Shown here one piece after another: positions 25,673 through 35,005 of a stretch of 41,498 nucleotides of DNA (positions are counted from its first letter, which is position 1; each line of letters opens with the position of its first letter). Made by a program: the position numbers and the translations under genes. The DNA comes from an uncultured Verrucomicrobia subdivision 3 bacterium (GTDB lineage Bacteria; Verrucomicrobiota; Verrucomicrobiia; Limisphaerales; UBA11358): contig CAINLR010000122.1 in NCBI GenBank assembly GCA_903850425.1, forward strand, positions 1 to 41,498. The letters run 5' to 3'. The notes under the pieces were generated by a model. That model was not told the origin of the DNA and searched no databases. It was given only the letters and a program-made list of their open reading frames with translations.

Positions 25673-26015
25673 TAAATTCATGCCGCCTCTGATTGACTCT
25701 ATGCCGCTGCCAGCCAAGCGCGCCCTTAAAAAGTTGGGACGGGATCTCGCGCTCGCGCGCCGTAAGCGCGGCATCGGCACCCTCGACATGGCAGCGCGTC
25801 TTTTTGTGAGCCGAGATACCCTGTGGCGGCTGGAGCGTGGCGACCCGGCGGTCGCGGTCGGAACTTTGGTGACGGCTGCTTTCATCCTTCAGTTGCATGA
25901 CCGTGTGGCCAATCTGGCGGCACCGGCTAGCGACGAACTGGGGCTGAGCTTGGATGAGCGCCGTCTCCCCCAACGGATTCACCGGCCCAAACCAAACCGC
26001 GCTAAGCGACATTGA
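25653..26015 (+). CDS. Orphan XRE-family HTH regulator (HipB-like)
   Basis: The product has 120 residues. The HTH lies at about 28-75: LGRDLALARRKRGIGTLDMAARLFVSRDTLWRLERGDPAVAVGTL, which follows the XRE/HipB antitoxin form rather than a phage repressor. A helical segment and a Pro/Arg/Lys-rich tail follow. No toxin gene follows it: about 250 bases of noncoding sequence separate it from the separate HipBA pair. It may be an orphan antitoxin left after loss of its HipA-like partner. Confidence 0.75.
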   Translation: MSVIGDNKFMPPLIDSMPLPAKRALKKLGRDLALARRKRGIGTLDMAARLFVSRDTLWRLERGDPAVAVGTLVTAAFILQLHDRVANLAAPASDELGLSLDERRLPQRIHRPKPNRAKRH

Positions 26016-26203
26016 AGATCATCTCTGCCGGCGTCAATCCGTCCGGCACCGTCCTTATTATCTCAGGTTTGCAGGCCGACTGGTTTGATATGTTATAAGC
26101 CTTGCCATCCGCCTTGCTGGGTTATTCGTCCAGCCATTCCATCCACGTCTATATGGAACTTGATATTTTTCATACTTATATTGAAAACGCTATAAAATAT
26201 AAA

Positions 26204-26250
26204 TATATCGAAATCAATATAGTTGACATTTATATCGAAATTGATATATT
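26204..26250 (+). promoter_or_regulatory. hipBA promoter with two operator boxes
   Basis: Box 1 TATATCGAAATCAATATA (26204-26221) and box 2 TATATCGAAATTGATATA (26231-26248) are near-identical, start 27 bases apart, and the second is a perfect palindrome with 6-base arms. TTGACA at 26223-26228 and TATATT at 26245-26250, 16 bases apart, form a good promoter inside them. The hipB ATG follows within 20 bases. HipB bound to both boxes would block the promoter. Confidence 0.7.
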
Positions 26251-26265
26251 ACTTACAGCAAGTGA

Positions 26266-26517
26266 ATGTATATGAATGATTTCACGATAAAAAATCCAAA
26301 GCAACTGGGGGCAGTGCTCCGGGGATACCGGACCTCGAAAAAGCTGAGTCAGCAGGGTGTCGGGATGAAGGCGGCTCTGCCGCAGCCGATTATCTCGAAT
26401 GTTGAATCCGGTTCTGGCCGGATTGCGCTGTCGCGACTTCTTAAGGTGTTAGCGGCCCTCGATCTTGAACTCGTCGTCCGACCGAAGAGTAAAAAGAACA
26501 CTTCGACAGAATGGTAA
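26266..26517 (+). CDS. hipB: HipB-type antitoxin
   Basis: An 83-residue XRE protein: LGAVLRGYRTSKKLSQQGVGMKAALPQPIISNVESGSGRIALSRLLKVLAALDLEL is the HipB-type HTH with the conserved ISNVE recognition helix. Starts are possible at 26266 and at the Met two codons later. It ends 3 bases before hipA. It should bind the two boxes upstream and neutralise HipA by complex formation. Confidence 0.9.
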   Translation: MYMNDFTIKNPKQLGAVLRGYRTSKKLSQQGVGMKAALPQPIISNVESGSGRIALSRLLKVLAALDLELVVRPKSKKNTSTEW

Positions 26518-26520
26518 TTT

Positions 26521-27852
26521 ATGGCTAGAGGACGAAAAATCAAAGCGCTGGAGGTTTGGATGAACGGGGAGCGGGTTGGCGACTGGCATCTGGCCCGTGG
26601 CCACGGACATGAATTTGTTTACGCCGAGTCGTGGCTCGCCTCTGCCAGTGCCAGGCCTATCTCGTTGTCGCTTCCGCTGCGCGTATCACAGGAGCCATAC
26701 CGCGAGGGGGTTCAAGAATTTTTTGATAATTTGCTGCCGGATAATCGGCAAATCCGGGAGCGAATCCAACGCCGGTTTGGTGCGCGGTCGGCAGATGCAT
26801 TTGACCTGCTGCTGGAAATTGGGCGCGATTGCGTGGGGGCGTTGCAGCTGGTGCCGGAGGGAAATCCGCCGCCGGATGTGCATCACATCACGGGAACCCC
26901 GCTGACAGAGGGCGATATCGAGAAACTCCTCATCAGCGCCGTCGGTCCACGGATCGGCCGTGAGGAGGAAAGTGAAGATTCGTTCCGAATTTCGATTGCC
27001 GGTGCTCAGGAAAAGACGGCCCTGTTGTGGCACAATGGCGGATGGTTGCGGCCCTCAGGCGCTACGCCAACCACGCATATACTAAAACTGCCGATCGGCA
27101 CAAACGGGCCTGGCATTGATTTGTCCACGTCGGTTGAAAATGAATGGCTCTGCGCCCAGATTACCGGACAGTTTGAGATTCCGGTCGCGAAATGCCGAAT
27201 GGAAACTTTCGGCGAGCAGAAGGCGTTGGTCGTGGATCGGTTTGACCGAAAACTGGCGAAAGATGGAACATGGTATCTTCGGCTGCCGCAGGAAGATTTC
27301 TGTCAGGCGACAGGAACATCTCCGGCTGAAAAGTATGAAAGCGATGGCGGCCCGGGAATCAATGCGATCATGGAAATCCTGCGCAGCTCAGAACGCGCCA
27401 CCGAAGATCAAGCGGATTTCATGCGGACGCAAGTGGTGTTTTGGTTGCTCGCGGCCATTGATGGGCATGCCAAAAATTTCAGCATCTTTCTATTGCCGAA
27501 AGGCGCATATCAGCTGACGCCAAGATATGACATTTTGTCAGCGTATCCGGTGCTCGGCCACGGTCGCGGCAAGCTCGCGCCGGAGCGCATCAAGATGGCC
27601 ATGTCGGTCAAAGGCAAAAGCCGTCATTATGTGTGGGCGGAAATTCATGCCCGTCATTGGATTGAAACCGCAAAACGGCACGGGATAACGAACATGAATT
27701 CAATCATCGAGGACTTGGTTGCCAAAACCCCGGCCGTCATCCAGCGGGTGCGAAGCCTTTTGCCGACAGATTTTCCGCCTCAAATTGCGGAAACGATTTT
27801 GGATGGCGTCCGCGCGCGAGCCGAGCAACTGAAAACTGAGTTGACTGCTTGA
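26521..27852 (+). CDS. hipA: HipA-type serine/threonine kinase toxin
   Basis: The product has 443 residues. The N-subdomain shows LEVWMNGERVGDW and EFFDNLLPDN. The phosphate-binding loop SIAGAQEKTAL contains S158, the position autophosphorylated in E. coli HipA. HILKLP and ENEWLCAQI follow. The catalytic loop is AIDGHAKNFS near 313, and the metal-binding YDILSAYP near 334 replaces DFG. All kinase residues are present, so it should be active. E. coli HipA phosphorylates glutamyl-tRNA synthetase; the target here is unknown. Confidence 0.93.
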   Translation: MARGRKIKALEVWMNGERVGDWHLARGHGHEFVYAESWLASASARPISLSLPLRVSQEPYREGVQEFFDNLLPDNRQIRERIQRRFGARSADAFDLLLEIGRDCVGALQLVPEGNPPPDVHHITGTPLTEGDIEKLLISAVGPRIGREEESEDSFRISIAGAQEKTALLWHNGGWLRPSGATPTTHILKLPIGTNGPGIDLSTSVENEWLCAQITGQFEIPVAKCRMETFGEQKALVVDRFDRKLAKDGTWYLRLPQEDFCQATGTSPAEKYESDGGPGINAIMEILRSSERATEDQADFMRTQVVFWLLAAIDGHAKNFSIFLLPKGAYQLTPRYDILSAYPVLGHGRGKLAPERIKMAMSVKGKSRHYVWAEIHARHWIETAKRHGITNMNSIIEDLVAKTPAVIQRVRSLLPTDFPPQIAETILDGVRARAEQLKTELTA

Positions 27853-28128
27853 TCATAACAACTTTTCCTTTGGGTTTAGTTGAAAGCCAATATGCGGATG
27901 CTTGGTAGCGGTGCCAACAGACTCGGTTAGTCCGTCAACGGTTCGGGAAACAACTGCCCCAAGTTGTTGTATGAATTAAATACTGTCCTCGCCGTCGAGC
28001 TTGTGTGAATATGATTTTCATAAACATTTTCACTTTATTGGAATAAAGGGGCGCATTTTTGAATTAAAAACATTGTTTTACAGTTGTTTTGTGATTGTTT
28101 AAGTTATTCATAAAGATTTTCGGAATAT

Positions 28129-29349
28129 ATGGAAGTTTACCGGCAAATCTGTGCGATGGAACCTTTGCTCCCCAAGGGACAGAGTGTCCGTCTGTCTGAA
28201 TTGACCTGTGAAATCCTGAAAGCGTCGGGCCGACTGACCGGCCAAGTTCATTCGCCGTTGGTGCTCCAGCGGGTGGCGGATCTCGTCCGCGAGATGAACT
28301 GCTATTATTCCAACCTGATCGAGGGACACAAAACCATCCCTCGCGACATCGAGCGAGCGATGAAGCGCGATTTTGCGCACGACCAAACCCAGCGCGACAG
28401 CCAGCAGCTCAGCCTGGCCCACATCGCAGTGGAAAAGCTCATGGAAGAACGGCTCGCCGGCGAGTCGGTGGATGTTTATTCTCCCGATTTTCTGTGCTGG
28501 CTTCACCGCGAATTTTATACCCGTCTCCCGGAACCGCTGCACTGGGCGACCACTCAGAGCGGCCAGCGTTACCAAATCCAACCCGGCGGCCTGCGCGATT
28601 TCATGGTGGAGGTCGGCAAACATACTCCGCCGGATTTTGCCGCCTTGCCCAAGTTCTTGGATCGGTTCCAATCCTTCTACGGCGACAAGCATATTTTGGA
28701 AACCGACCGTTTGGTAGCCATCGCCGCCGCGCACCATCGGCTCGCCTGGATTCACCCGTTTGGCGACGGCAACGGCCGCGTCATCCGGCTCCAATCCCAT
28801 GCGCAGATGATCCGCCACGGCATTGCCGGCCACGGCCTGTGGACTTTGTCCCGTGGATTGGCCCGCCATCGTCAACGCTACTTCGCCACCCTCGAAGCCG
28901 CCGACCAAGGGCGTCGCGGCGATCTCGATGGCCGGGGCAATCTCTCCGACGCAGCGCTGGCCGACTTCTGCGTGTTCTTCCTCGAAACCATGCTCGACCA
29001 GATTCAGTTCATGAGCGGACTACTCGGCCTGCCCGCGCTGCGCACGCGCGTGGAACGCTACTTCCAATTTCAAGCCCTGCATCTGGAACGCTATCGAGAA
29101 GAGATCATGCGCGTGACCCGCACGTTGGTGGATGAAGGCGAAATTCCGCGCGCCCGCGTGCAGGAAATCACCGGCAAAGCCGCCACCGTCTCCGTCGAAA
29201 TCATCAAGCTGGGATTGGAGCAAGGCTACTTTGAAACGCCGAGCCCCAAAGGCCCGCTGCGCGTCGCCTTCCCGGCGAAAATTCACGAGTTCTATTTTCC
29301 GCAACTCTTCCTTGATTTGCCGGTCGAGCCCGCTGGGAGGGCTGCATGA
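28129..29349 (+). CDS. Fic-domain protein with N-terminal inhibitory motif
   Basis: The product has 406 residues. A Fic_N-type region contains YYSNLIEGHKT, where S61-x3-E65-G66 matches the inhibitory (S/T)xxxE(G/N) motif. The catalytic motif HPFGDGNGR is at 209-217. The C-terminal part is a winged-helix-like segment (RVQEITGKAATVSVEIIKLGLEQGYF). Fic enzymes transfer AMP, or another phosphate-linked group, to protein targets. The built-in motif makes this a class II, self-inhibited enzyme, so no antitoxin gene is required, and none is seen. It is the last gene before the right core of the second element. Confidence 0.93.
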   Translation: MEVYRQICAMEPLLPKGQSVRLSELTCEILKASGRLTGQVHSPLVLQRVADLVREMNCYYSNLIEGHKTIPRDIERAMKRDFAHDQTQRDSQQLSLAHIAVEKLMEERLAGESVDVYSPDFLCWLHREFYTRLPEPLHWATTQSGQRYQIQPGGLRDFMVEVGKHTPPDFAALPKFLDRFQSFYGDKHILETDRLVAIAAAHHRLAWIHPFGDGNGRVIRLQSHAQMIRHGIAGHGLWTLSRGLARHRQRYFATLEAADQGRRGDLDGRGNLSDAALADFCVFFLETMLDQIQFMSGLLGLPALRTRVERYFQFQALHLERYREEIMRVTRTLVDEGEIPRARVQEITGKAATVSVEIIKLGLEQGYFETPSPKGPLRVAFPAKIHEFYFPQLFLDLPVEPAGRAA

Positions 29350-29509
29350 ACAACGCGGTAAAGCGCATCAGCGATGCAGCGGGCAATTGCCCAAGCTGCT
29401 CGATGAACTCAACGAGGTAATCGTGGATGAATTATGAAATCTGATCGGCAAATAGCATTTTTTCCGCTCGGAAAAGGTGCCTTTTTTTGGCGCGAAAATT
29501 TATGAGCAA

Positions 29510-29603
29510 GTGATACAAAAGTGATACCAAGCCGATTTTTAGAAAGGAATAATCCGAGTCGAATCGCGGGATATGCCCGTGGCTATTGGCGGTTGAGTGA
29601 TAC
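29510..29603. repeat. GTGATAC repeats near the right core, candidate arm sites
   Basis: GTGATAC at 29510 and 29521 (11 bases apart) and again at 29597, 18 bases before the right core. It matches the heptamer near the left core of the same element. About 160 bases of this region have no gene. Confidence 0.55.
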
Positions 29604-29621
29604 CACCTCGAATAAATTGCG

Positions 29622-29675
29622 TCAGGCTCATAACCTGAAGGTCGTTGGTTCAAATCCAGCCCCCGCAACCATTTA
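29622..29675 (+). repeat. Attachment site: 3' part of initiator-type tRNA-Met(CAU), copy 2
   Basis: Identical over 54 bases to 22558-22611. The base before it differs, and this copy keeps CGTCAGG, as in a complete tRNA. No 5' tRNA half is present here either. This is the right boundary of the second element against the chromosome. Confidence 0.85.
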
Positions 29676-29686
29676 AAATGACAGAC

Positions 29687-29711
29687 ACCCCTGTGAAAAC
29701 AGGGGTTTTTT
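29687..29711 (+). terminator. Intrinsic terminator after att copy 2
   Basis: ACCCCTG (29687-29693) pairs with CAGGGGT (29700-29706) around TGAAAA, followed by six T. It is probably the original terminator of the tRNA gene, now separated from it by the inserted elements. Confidence 0.85.
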
Positions 29712-30009
29712 GTTGTTTGCAATCATTCCGCTGCTTCCCGTCTGCACGGCTAAAAACATACCTCAGTTGCGGGAGTGCCAGTTTTGTTACTCAAACGTGT
29801 AATGGCATAACTCCGCTGATGAGCGGACGAAGTGAAATGCTGATTATCCAAATCAAAGAAACAATCGGGCTTTGGCAATAGTTGACTTGTCTTTGGCAAA
29901 AAAGGGGAAGGCCACCCGCCCATTTGCTGTGAAAGTTATCCCGAAACGATGGTGGACGACGACGCTGGAAAACATTTTTGAGTTCACCCAACACCAACCG
30001 ATTATTTAC

Positions 30010-33000
30010 ATGAAAAAAACGCCTGTTTTCAAGACCATTGACGGCTGCGAAGCCGCTGCCTATGTCGCCTACCGCTTGAACGAAGCGATGGCGATCTATC
30101 CCATCACACCCTCGTCCCCCATCGCCGAGTGGTGCGATCAATGGGCTTCGGAAGGCAAAAAAAATCTCTGGGGCACCATCCCCGGCATCGTGGAAATGCA
30201 AAGCGAAGGCGGTGCGGTCGGCGCGGTCCACGGCATGTTGCAGACGGGTTCGATGAGCACCACGTTCACTGCGTCGCAAGGGCTGCTGCTGATGATCCCG
30301 AACATGTTCAAGATCGCCGGCGAATTGCTGCCGACAGTGTTTCATGTGACGGCGCGCACGGTGGCCACGCATGCGCTTTCGATCTTCGGCGATCATTCCG
30401 ACATCATGGCCTGCCGCTCGACGGGCTGGGGCATGTTGGGCGCGGCATCCGTGCAGGAAACGATGGACATGGCACTGATCTCGCAGGCGGCGACGCTGCG
30501 GTCGCGGATTCCGTTCATTCATTTCTTCGACGGCTTCCGCACGTCGCATGAAGTTTCCAAGATTGAAATGCTCGACGAGGCGGTGTTGCGCGCGTTGATT
30601 GATGACAAGCTGATCACCGAGCATCGTTCCCGTGCGATGACGCCGGACAAACCGGTGCTGCGCGGCACGGCGCAGAATCCCGATGTGTTTTTCCAGGGTC
30701 GCGAGGCGGCGAATCATTTTTATTCCGCCTGCCCCGACATCGTCCAGAAAGTCATGGACGAATTCGCGGAGTTGACCGGACGCAAATACAAATTATTCGA
30801 TTACGTCGGCGCGCCGGACGCAGATCGCGTCATCGTGCTGATGGGCTCCGGCTGCGAAGCCGCAGATGAAGCGGTGGAATATCTGAACCTCCAGGGCGAA
30901 AAAGTCGGCATGATCAAAGTGCGGCTGTATCGCCCCTTCGACGGCAAACGCTTCGTTGAAGCGCTGCCGAAATCGGTGAAAAAAATCGCCGTGCTCGACC
31001 GCACGAAGGAACCGGGTGCGACGGGCGATCCGCTGTATCAAGACTGCCTCACAGCGCTGATGGAAGAAACCGCTGCGGGTCGCTCACACCTGAAATCAAT
31101 GCCCGCAGTTTTGACCGGCCGCTACGGTTTGTCCTCGAAAGAATTCACGCCCGCGATGGTCAAGGCAGTGTTTGACAATCTTTCCGTCGCCGCGCCGAAG
31201 AATCATTTCGTGGTCGGCATCAACGACGATGTTTCCAACACGAGTTTGGACTTTGATGCGAATTTTTCCACAGAATCCGACAAGGTGGTGCGCGCGCTGT
31301 TCTACGGCCTCGGCGCGGACGGCACGGTCGGCGCGAACAAAAACTCGATCAAGATCATTGGCGAGGAAACCAGCAATTACGCGCAGGGCTATTTTGTCTA
31401 TGACTCCAAGAAGTCTGGTTCGATGACGGTGTCGCATCTGCGCTTTGGACCACAACCGATTCGCTCAACCTATTTGATTTCCCGCGCCAATTTCATCGCG
31501 TGTCATCTGCCGGAATTTCTGAACCGCTACGAAATGTTGCGGAGCCTGGTGCCGGGCGGAACGTTCCTGCTCAACACGCCTTATTCCAAAGACGAGATTT
31601 GGGCCAAGCTACCCACGCCAGTGCAGGAAAGCTTGCTGGCTAAAAAAGTAAAATTCTATGTGATCAACGCCACCAAAGTTGCGCGCGAAAGCGGCATGGG
31701 CGGACGTATCAATACCATCATGCAAGTCTGTTTCTTCGCGTTGTCCGGCGTGCTGCCGAAAGACGAGGCGATTGAGGCGATCAAGTATTCGATCAAGAAA
31801 ACCTACGGCAAGAAGGGCGAGGAAGTCGTCCAGATGAATTTGAAGGCCGTGGACAATACGCTCGCGCATCTGCACGAAGTTGCGGTTGCCAACAACAAGT
31901 TGAACGGCACCGGCCCGCTGCTGCCGCCCATCACGCCGAATGCGCCTGCGTTTGTGCGCAACATCCTCGGCAAAATCGCCGGCGGCGACGGCGACGATCT
32001 GCCGGTCAGCGCGTTCCCGAAAGATGGTTCGTTCCCGACCGCGACGGCGCAATATGAAAAACGCAATCTCGCGCTGGAAATCCCGGTGTGGGACGAGAAG
32101 ACCTGTATTCAGTGCTTGAAGTGCGTCGCCATCTGCCCGCACGCCACGATCCGCGCCAAGGTTTATGACCCGGCGGAATTGGTCAATGTTCCCGACACAT
32201 TCAAGAGCTGCGACTCGCGCGTGCCGGAATTCAAAGGCCAGAAATTCTCGCTGCAAGTCGCCGCCGAAGATTGCACCGGCTGCAACATTTGCGTGGAAGT
32301 CTGCCCCGCGAAGAACAAGACCGAAGCCAAACTCAAGGCCATCAACATGCGCCCGCAACCGCCCTTGCGCGATGCGGAAGCATTGAACTGGGATTATTTC
32401 CTCAAGCTGCCGGAGTTCGACCGACGCAAGATCAAGTCCACTGCGTTGCGTCAGCAGCAGTTGTTGCAACCGCTGTTCGAGTTCAGCGGCGCGTGCTCCG
32501 GCTGCGGCGAAACGCCTTACATCAAGATGCTCACGCAATTGTTCGGCGACCGCATGGTCGTGGCGAATGCGACGGGCTGCTCTTCGATCTACGGCGGCAA
32601 TCTCCCGACGACACCTTACGCCACCGATGGCTGCGGTCGCGGCCCGACGTGGAACAACTCGCTGTTCGAGGATAACGCGGAATTCGGTCTTGGCTTTCGC
32701 GTTTCGATTGACAAGCAAAAGCAATTTGCCGAAGAGCTGGTGAAGAAAATCGCCCCTCAAATTGGTGATGACCTGGCCACGCAAATCTTGACCGCCGATC
32801 AAAGCGATGAAGCGGGCATTTACGACCAGCGCGAACGCGTGGAAGCGTTGAAACTGAAATTGCAAACGATGGATTCGCCGGAAGCGAAGCTTTTGATTCC
32901 GCTCGCCAATCAACTCGTGAAGAAGAGCGTGTGGATTTTCGGCGGCGACGGCTGGGCCTACGACATTGGCTACGGTGGCTTGGATCACGTCCTCGCCAGC

Positions 33001-33624
33001 GGCCACAAGGTCAACGTGCTCGTGATGGACACGGAAGTTTATTCCAACACCGGCGGCCAGATGAGCAAGTCCACCCCGCGTGGTGCGATTGCGAAATTCG
33101 CCGCCGGCGGCAAACCGGCGGGCAAGAAAGACCTCGGCCTCATCGCCATGAGCTACGGCAACATTTACGTCGCCAGCGTCGCGATGGGCGCGAAGGACGA
33201 GCACACGCTCAAGGCGTTCATGGAGGCGGAATCCTATCCGGGACCGTCGCTCATCATCGCTTACAGTCACTGCATCGCGCACGGCATCGCCTTGGATCAA
33301 GGCGTCGGCGCGAAACAGCAGAAGCTCGCGGTCGAGTCCGGCCAATGGCTGCTTTACCGCTACGACCCACGCCGGGCGGAACGCGGCGAGAATCCGCTGC
33401 AACTGGATTCGAGCGCGGCCAAATCCAAGGTCTCGGATTTCATGATGTCCGAAAACCGGTTTAAGATGCTCACGAAGAGCAAACCCGAAGATGCGAAGAA
33501 ATTTTTTGCCCAGGCGCAAGTGGATGCCGACCGGCGCTGGAAATTCTATCAATACATGGCGCAGCCCACGCCAAAACCGGCCACCGTTCCCACGATCGTT
33601 CCGGCCAGCAGCACCGAAGCTTGA
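30010..33624 (+). CDS. nifJ: Pyruvate:ferredoxin (flavodoxin) oxidoreductase
   Basis: About 1204 residues from the ATG at 30010; the upstream open extension to 29872 has no homology character. This is the fused single-chain enzyme: N-terminal pyrimidine-binding domain (AMAIYPITPSSPIAEW), domain II with a Rossmann-like region, gamma-like domain, two 4Fe-4S clusters (C699-x2-C-x2-C and C755-x2-C-x2-C), then the TPP-pyrophosphate domain with CSGCGETPY, GDGWAYDIGYGG and EVYSNTGGQ. It oxidises pyruvate with CoA to acetyl-CoA and CO2 and reduces ferredoxin or flavodoxin. All cofactor motifs are present. It implies oxygen-limited metabolism. Confidence 0.97.
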   Translation: MKKTPVFKTIDGCEAAAYVAYRLNEAMAIYPITPSSPIAEWCDQWASEGKKNLWGTIPGIVEMQSEGGAVGAVHGMLQTGSMSTTFTASQGLLLMIPNMFKIAGELLPTVFHVTARTVATHALSIFGDHSDIMACRSTGWGMLGAASVQETMDMALISQAATLRSRIPFIHFFDGFRTSHEVSKIEMLDEAVLRALIDDKLITEHRSRAMTPDKPVLRGTAQNPDVFFQGREAANHFYSACPDIVQKVMDEFAELTGRKYKLFDYVGAPDADRVIVLMGSGCEAADEAVEYLNLQGEKVGMIKVRLYRPFDGKRFVEALPKSVKKIAVLDRTKEPGATGDPLYQDCLTALMEETAAGRSHLKSMPAVLTGRYGLSSKEFTPAMVKAVFDNLSVAAPKNHFVVGINDDVSNTSLDFDANFSTESDKVVRALFYGLGADGTVGANKNSIKIIGEETSNYAQGYFVYDSKKSGSMTVSHLRFGPQPIRSTYLISRANFIACHLPEFLNRYEMLRSLVPGGTFLLNTPYSKDEIWAKLPTPVQESLLAKKVKFYVINATKVARESGMGGRINTIMQVCFFALSGVLPKDEAIEAIKYSIKKTYGKKGEEVVQMNLKAVDNTLAHLHEVAVANNKLNGTGPLLPPITPNAPAFVRNILGKIAGGDGDDLPVSAFPKDGSFPTATAQYEKRNLALEIPVWDEKTCIQCLKCVAICPHATIRAKVYDPAELVNVPDTFKSCDSRVPEFKGQKFSLQVAAEDCTGCNICVEVCPAKNKTEAKLKAINMRPQPPLRDAEALNWDYFLKLPEFDRRKIKSTALRQQQLLQPLFEFSGACSGCGETPYIKMLTQLFGDRMVVANATGCSSIYGGNLPTTPYATDGCGRGPTWNNSLFEDNAEFGLGFRVSIDKQKQFAEELVKKIAPQIGDDLATQILTADQSDEAGIYDQRERVEALKLKLQTMDSPEAKLLIPLANQLVKKSVWIFGGDGWAYDIGYGGLDHVLASGHKVNVLVMDTEVYSNTGGQMSKSTPRGAIAKFAAGGKPAGKKDLGLIAMSYGNIYVASVAMGAKDEHTLKAFMEAESYPGPSLIIAYSHCIAHGIALDQGVGAKQQKLAVESGQWLLYRYDPRRAERGENPLQLDSSAAKSKVSDFMMSENRFKMLTKSKPEDAKKFFAQAQVDADRRWKFYQYMAQPTPKPATVPTIVPASSTEA

Positions 33625-33650
33625 TTCAAAAAAATTAACGAAATCAAATT

Positions 33651-34649
33651 ATGGATCTCACCACAAATTATCTTGGATTGAAACTGCGTTCCCCGCTGGT
33701 CGTATCAGCCTCGCCGTTGTCGGAGGACGTGGACAATATCAAGCGCATGGCCGACGCCGGTGCTGCCGCCATCGTGCTGTATTCGCTGTTTGAAGAACAA
33801 TTGCGTCAGGACCGGCTGGAGCTGCATCGCAATCTGGAGAGTGGCACGAACAGTTTTGCCGAGGCGCTCACCTACTTCCCCGAACCAGAGGAATTCCGCC
33901 TCGGGCCGGAGGAATATTTGAAGCACATCGCCGCCGCGAAGAAAGCGACGCGCATTCCCATCATCGCCAGCCTGAACGGTTCGTCTAACGGCGGCTGGAC
34001 CTCCTACGCCAAACAAATTCAGCAAGCCGGCGCGGACGCTCTGGAACTGAACATTTATTACATTCCGACCGACATGGATTTGACCGGCGAAATGGTGGAA
34101 CTGACGTATCTGGAAATTTTGCGCGCGGTCAAAGCCGAAGTGACGATACCCGTCGCCGTGAAATTAAGCCCGTTCTTCAGCAACTTCGCGAACATGGCGA
34201 AGCGGCTCGACAAGGCCGGCGCCAACGGCTTGGTTTTGTTCAACCGCTTTTACCAGCCAGACATCGAACTGGAATCGCTCGAAGTGAAGCCGAACATCCT
34301 GTTGAGCACGCCGATGGCGATGCGCGTCCCACTGCGTTGGATTGCGCTGCTGCACGGCCGCATCAGCGCCAGTCTCGCGGCGACCAGCGGCATCCATCGC
34401 GCCTCCGATGCGCTCAAGATGCTCATGGCCGGTGCGGATGTGACCATGCTCTGCTCCACCCTGCTCCGCCACGGCATCCCGCAGATCGCGGCGATTGAGC
34501 GCGATTTGATTGACTGGATGGAAGAACACGATTACGAATCAGTCAAACAGCTCAAAGGCAGCCTCAGCCAGATCAAATGCCCGGAACCGGCGGCGTTTGA
34601 ACGCGCACAATACATGAAGGCGCTGACGAGCTATACCTCCGAGCGTTGA
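33651..34649 (+). CDS. Dihydroorotate-dehydrogenase-like flavoprotein
   Basis: The product has 332 residues and starts 26 bases after nifJ. It has the TIM-barrel of the DHOD/PreA family: GLKLRSPLVVSASPLSED, IPIIASLNGSS, DALELNIYYIP, VAVKLSPFF and MAGADVTMLCSTLLRHG, an FMN-binding layout. The conserved asparagines and Lys of the active site are present. In many anaerobic and facultative bacteria this gene follows nifJ, so it is probably not the pyrimidine-pathway enzyme but a partner in electron transfer or a related oxidoreductase. Confidence 0.85.
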   Translation: MDLTTNYLGLKLRSPLVVSASPLSEDVDNIKRMADAGAAAIVLYSLFEEQLRQDRLELHRNLESGTNSFAEALTYFPEPEEFRLGPEEYLKHIAAAKKATRIPIIASLNGSSNGGWTSYAKQIQQAGADALELNIYYIPTDMDLTGEMVELTYLEILRAVKAEVTIPVAVKLSPFFSNFANMAKRLDKAGANGLVLFNRFYQPDIELESLEVKPNILLSTPMAMRVPLRWIALLHGRISASLAATSGIHRASDALKMLMAGADVTMLCSTLLRHGIPQIAAIERDLIDWMEEHDYESVKQLKGSLSQIKCPEPAAFERAQYMKALTSYTSER

Positions 34650-34677
34650 TAAATCCGCCGCGAATTGAAATCACACA

Positions 34678-34708
34678 AACACCACGGCCAAAACCATGGT
34701 GTTTTTTA
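34678..34708 (+). terminator. Intrinsic terminator of the nifJ operon
   Basis: AACACCACGG (34678-34687) pairs with CCATGGTGTT (34694-34703), one mismatch, with a run of six T overlapping the end. It lies 28 bases after the DHOD-like stop. Confidence 0.85.
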
Positions 34709-34720
34709 TTTGAAGTAGTA

Positions 34721-34898
34721 TGAGCTTGTCCCCGAAATTCCGACCAGTGGCTAAGTAAGACTTTTTGGTGTCTGATGGACAATCGCCCGTGAGAGCGGTA
34801 GAAAAACAGACAACAAAATGAAAGCAACACGACAAAGACATCCATCGGCCTTCAAGGCCAAAGTGGGCTCTGGGAACGATGGCTTCGTCCACCGTTAA
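34721..34898 (+). pseudogene. Remnant of an IS3-family element (left end and orfA start)
   Basis: TGAGCTTGTCCCCGAAATTC at 34721 resembles the terminal repeat of IS3-group elements. A 26-codon frame at 34818-34898 reads MKATRQRHPSAFKAKVG, the typical start of an IS3 orfA protein, then leaves homology and stops. The rest of the transposase is gone. The stretch up to 35005 shows nothing else. Confidence 0.6.
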
Positions 34899-35005
34899 GC
34901 CGGAAGCTCAAATTGAGTTGACGGTTGCCGTCGAACCGCGACCCGTTTGACAATTGGGAATCAAATCTTGCTTGCCGCCGGGCAAACGACCTTTAAGCTC
35001 ATTTT

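Noticed and set aside
29872-30009. N-terminal extension of NifJ
   Set aside because: No homology character; the protein family starts at MKKTPVFKTIDG.
31609-33552. 647-codon minus-strand frame opposite nifJ
   Set aside because: An antisense shadow of a GC-rich gene; its translation is Arg/His-rich and without motifs, while the plus strand is unmistakably nifJ.
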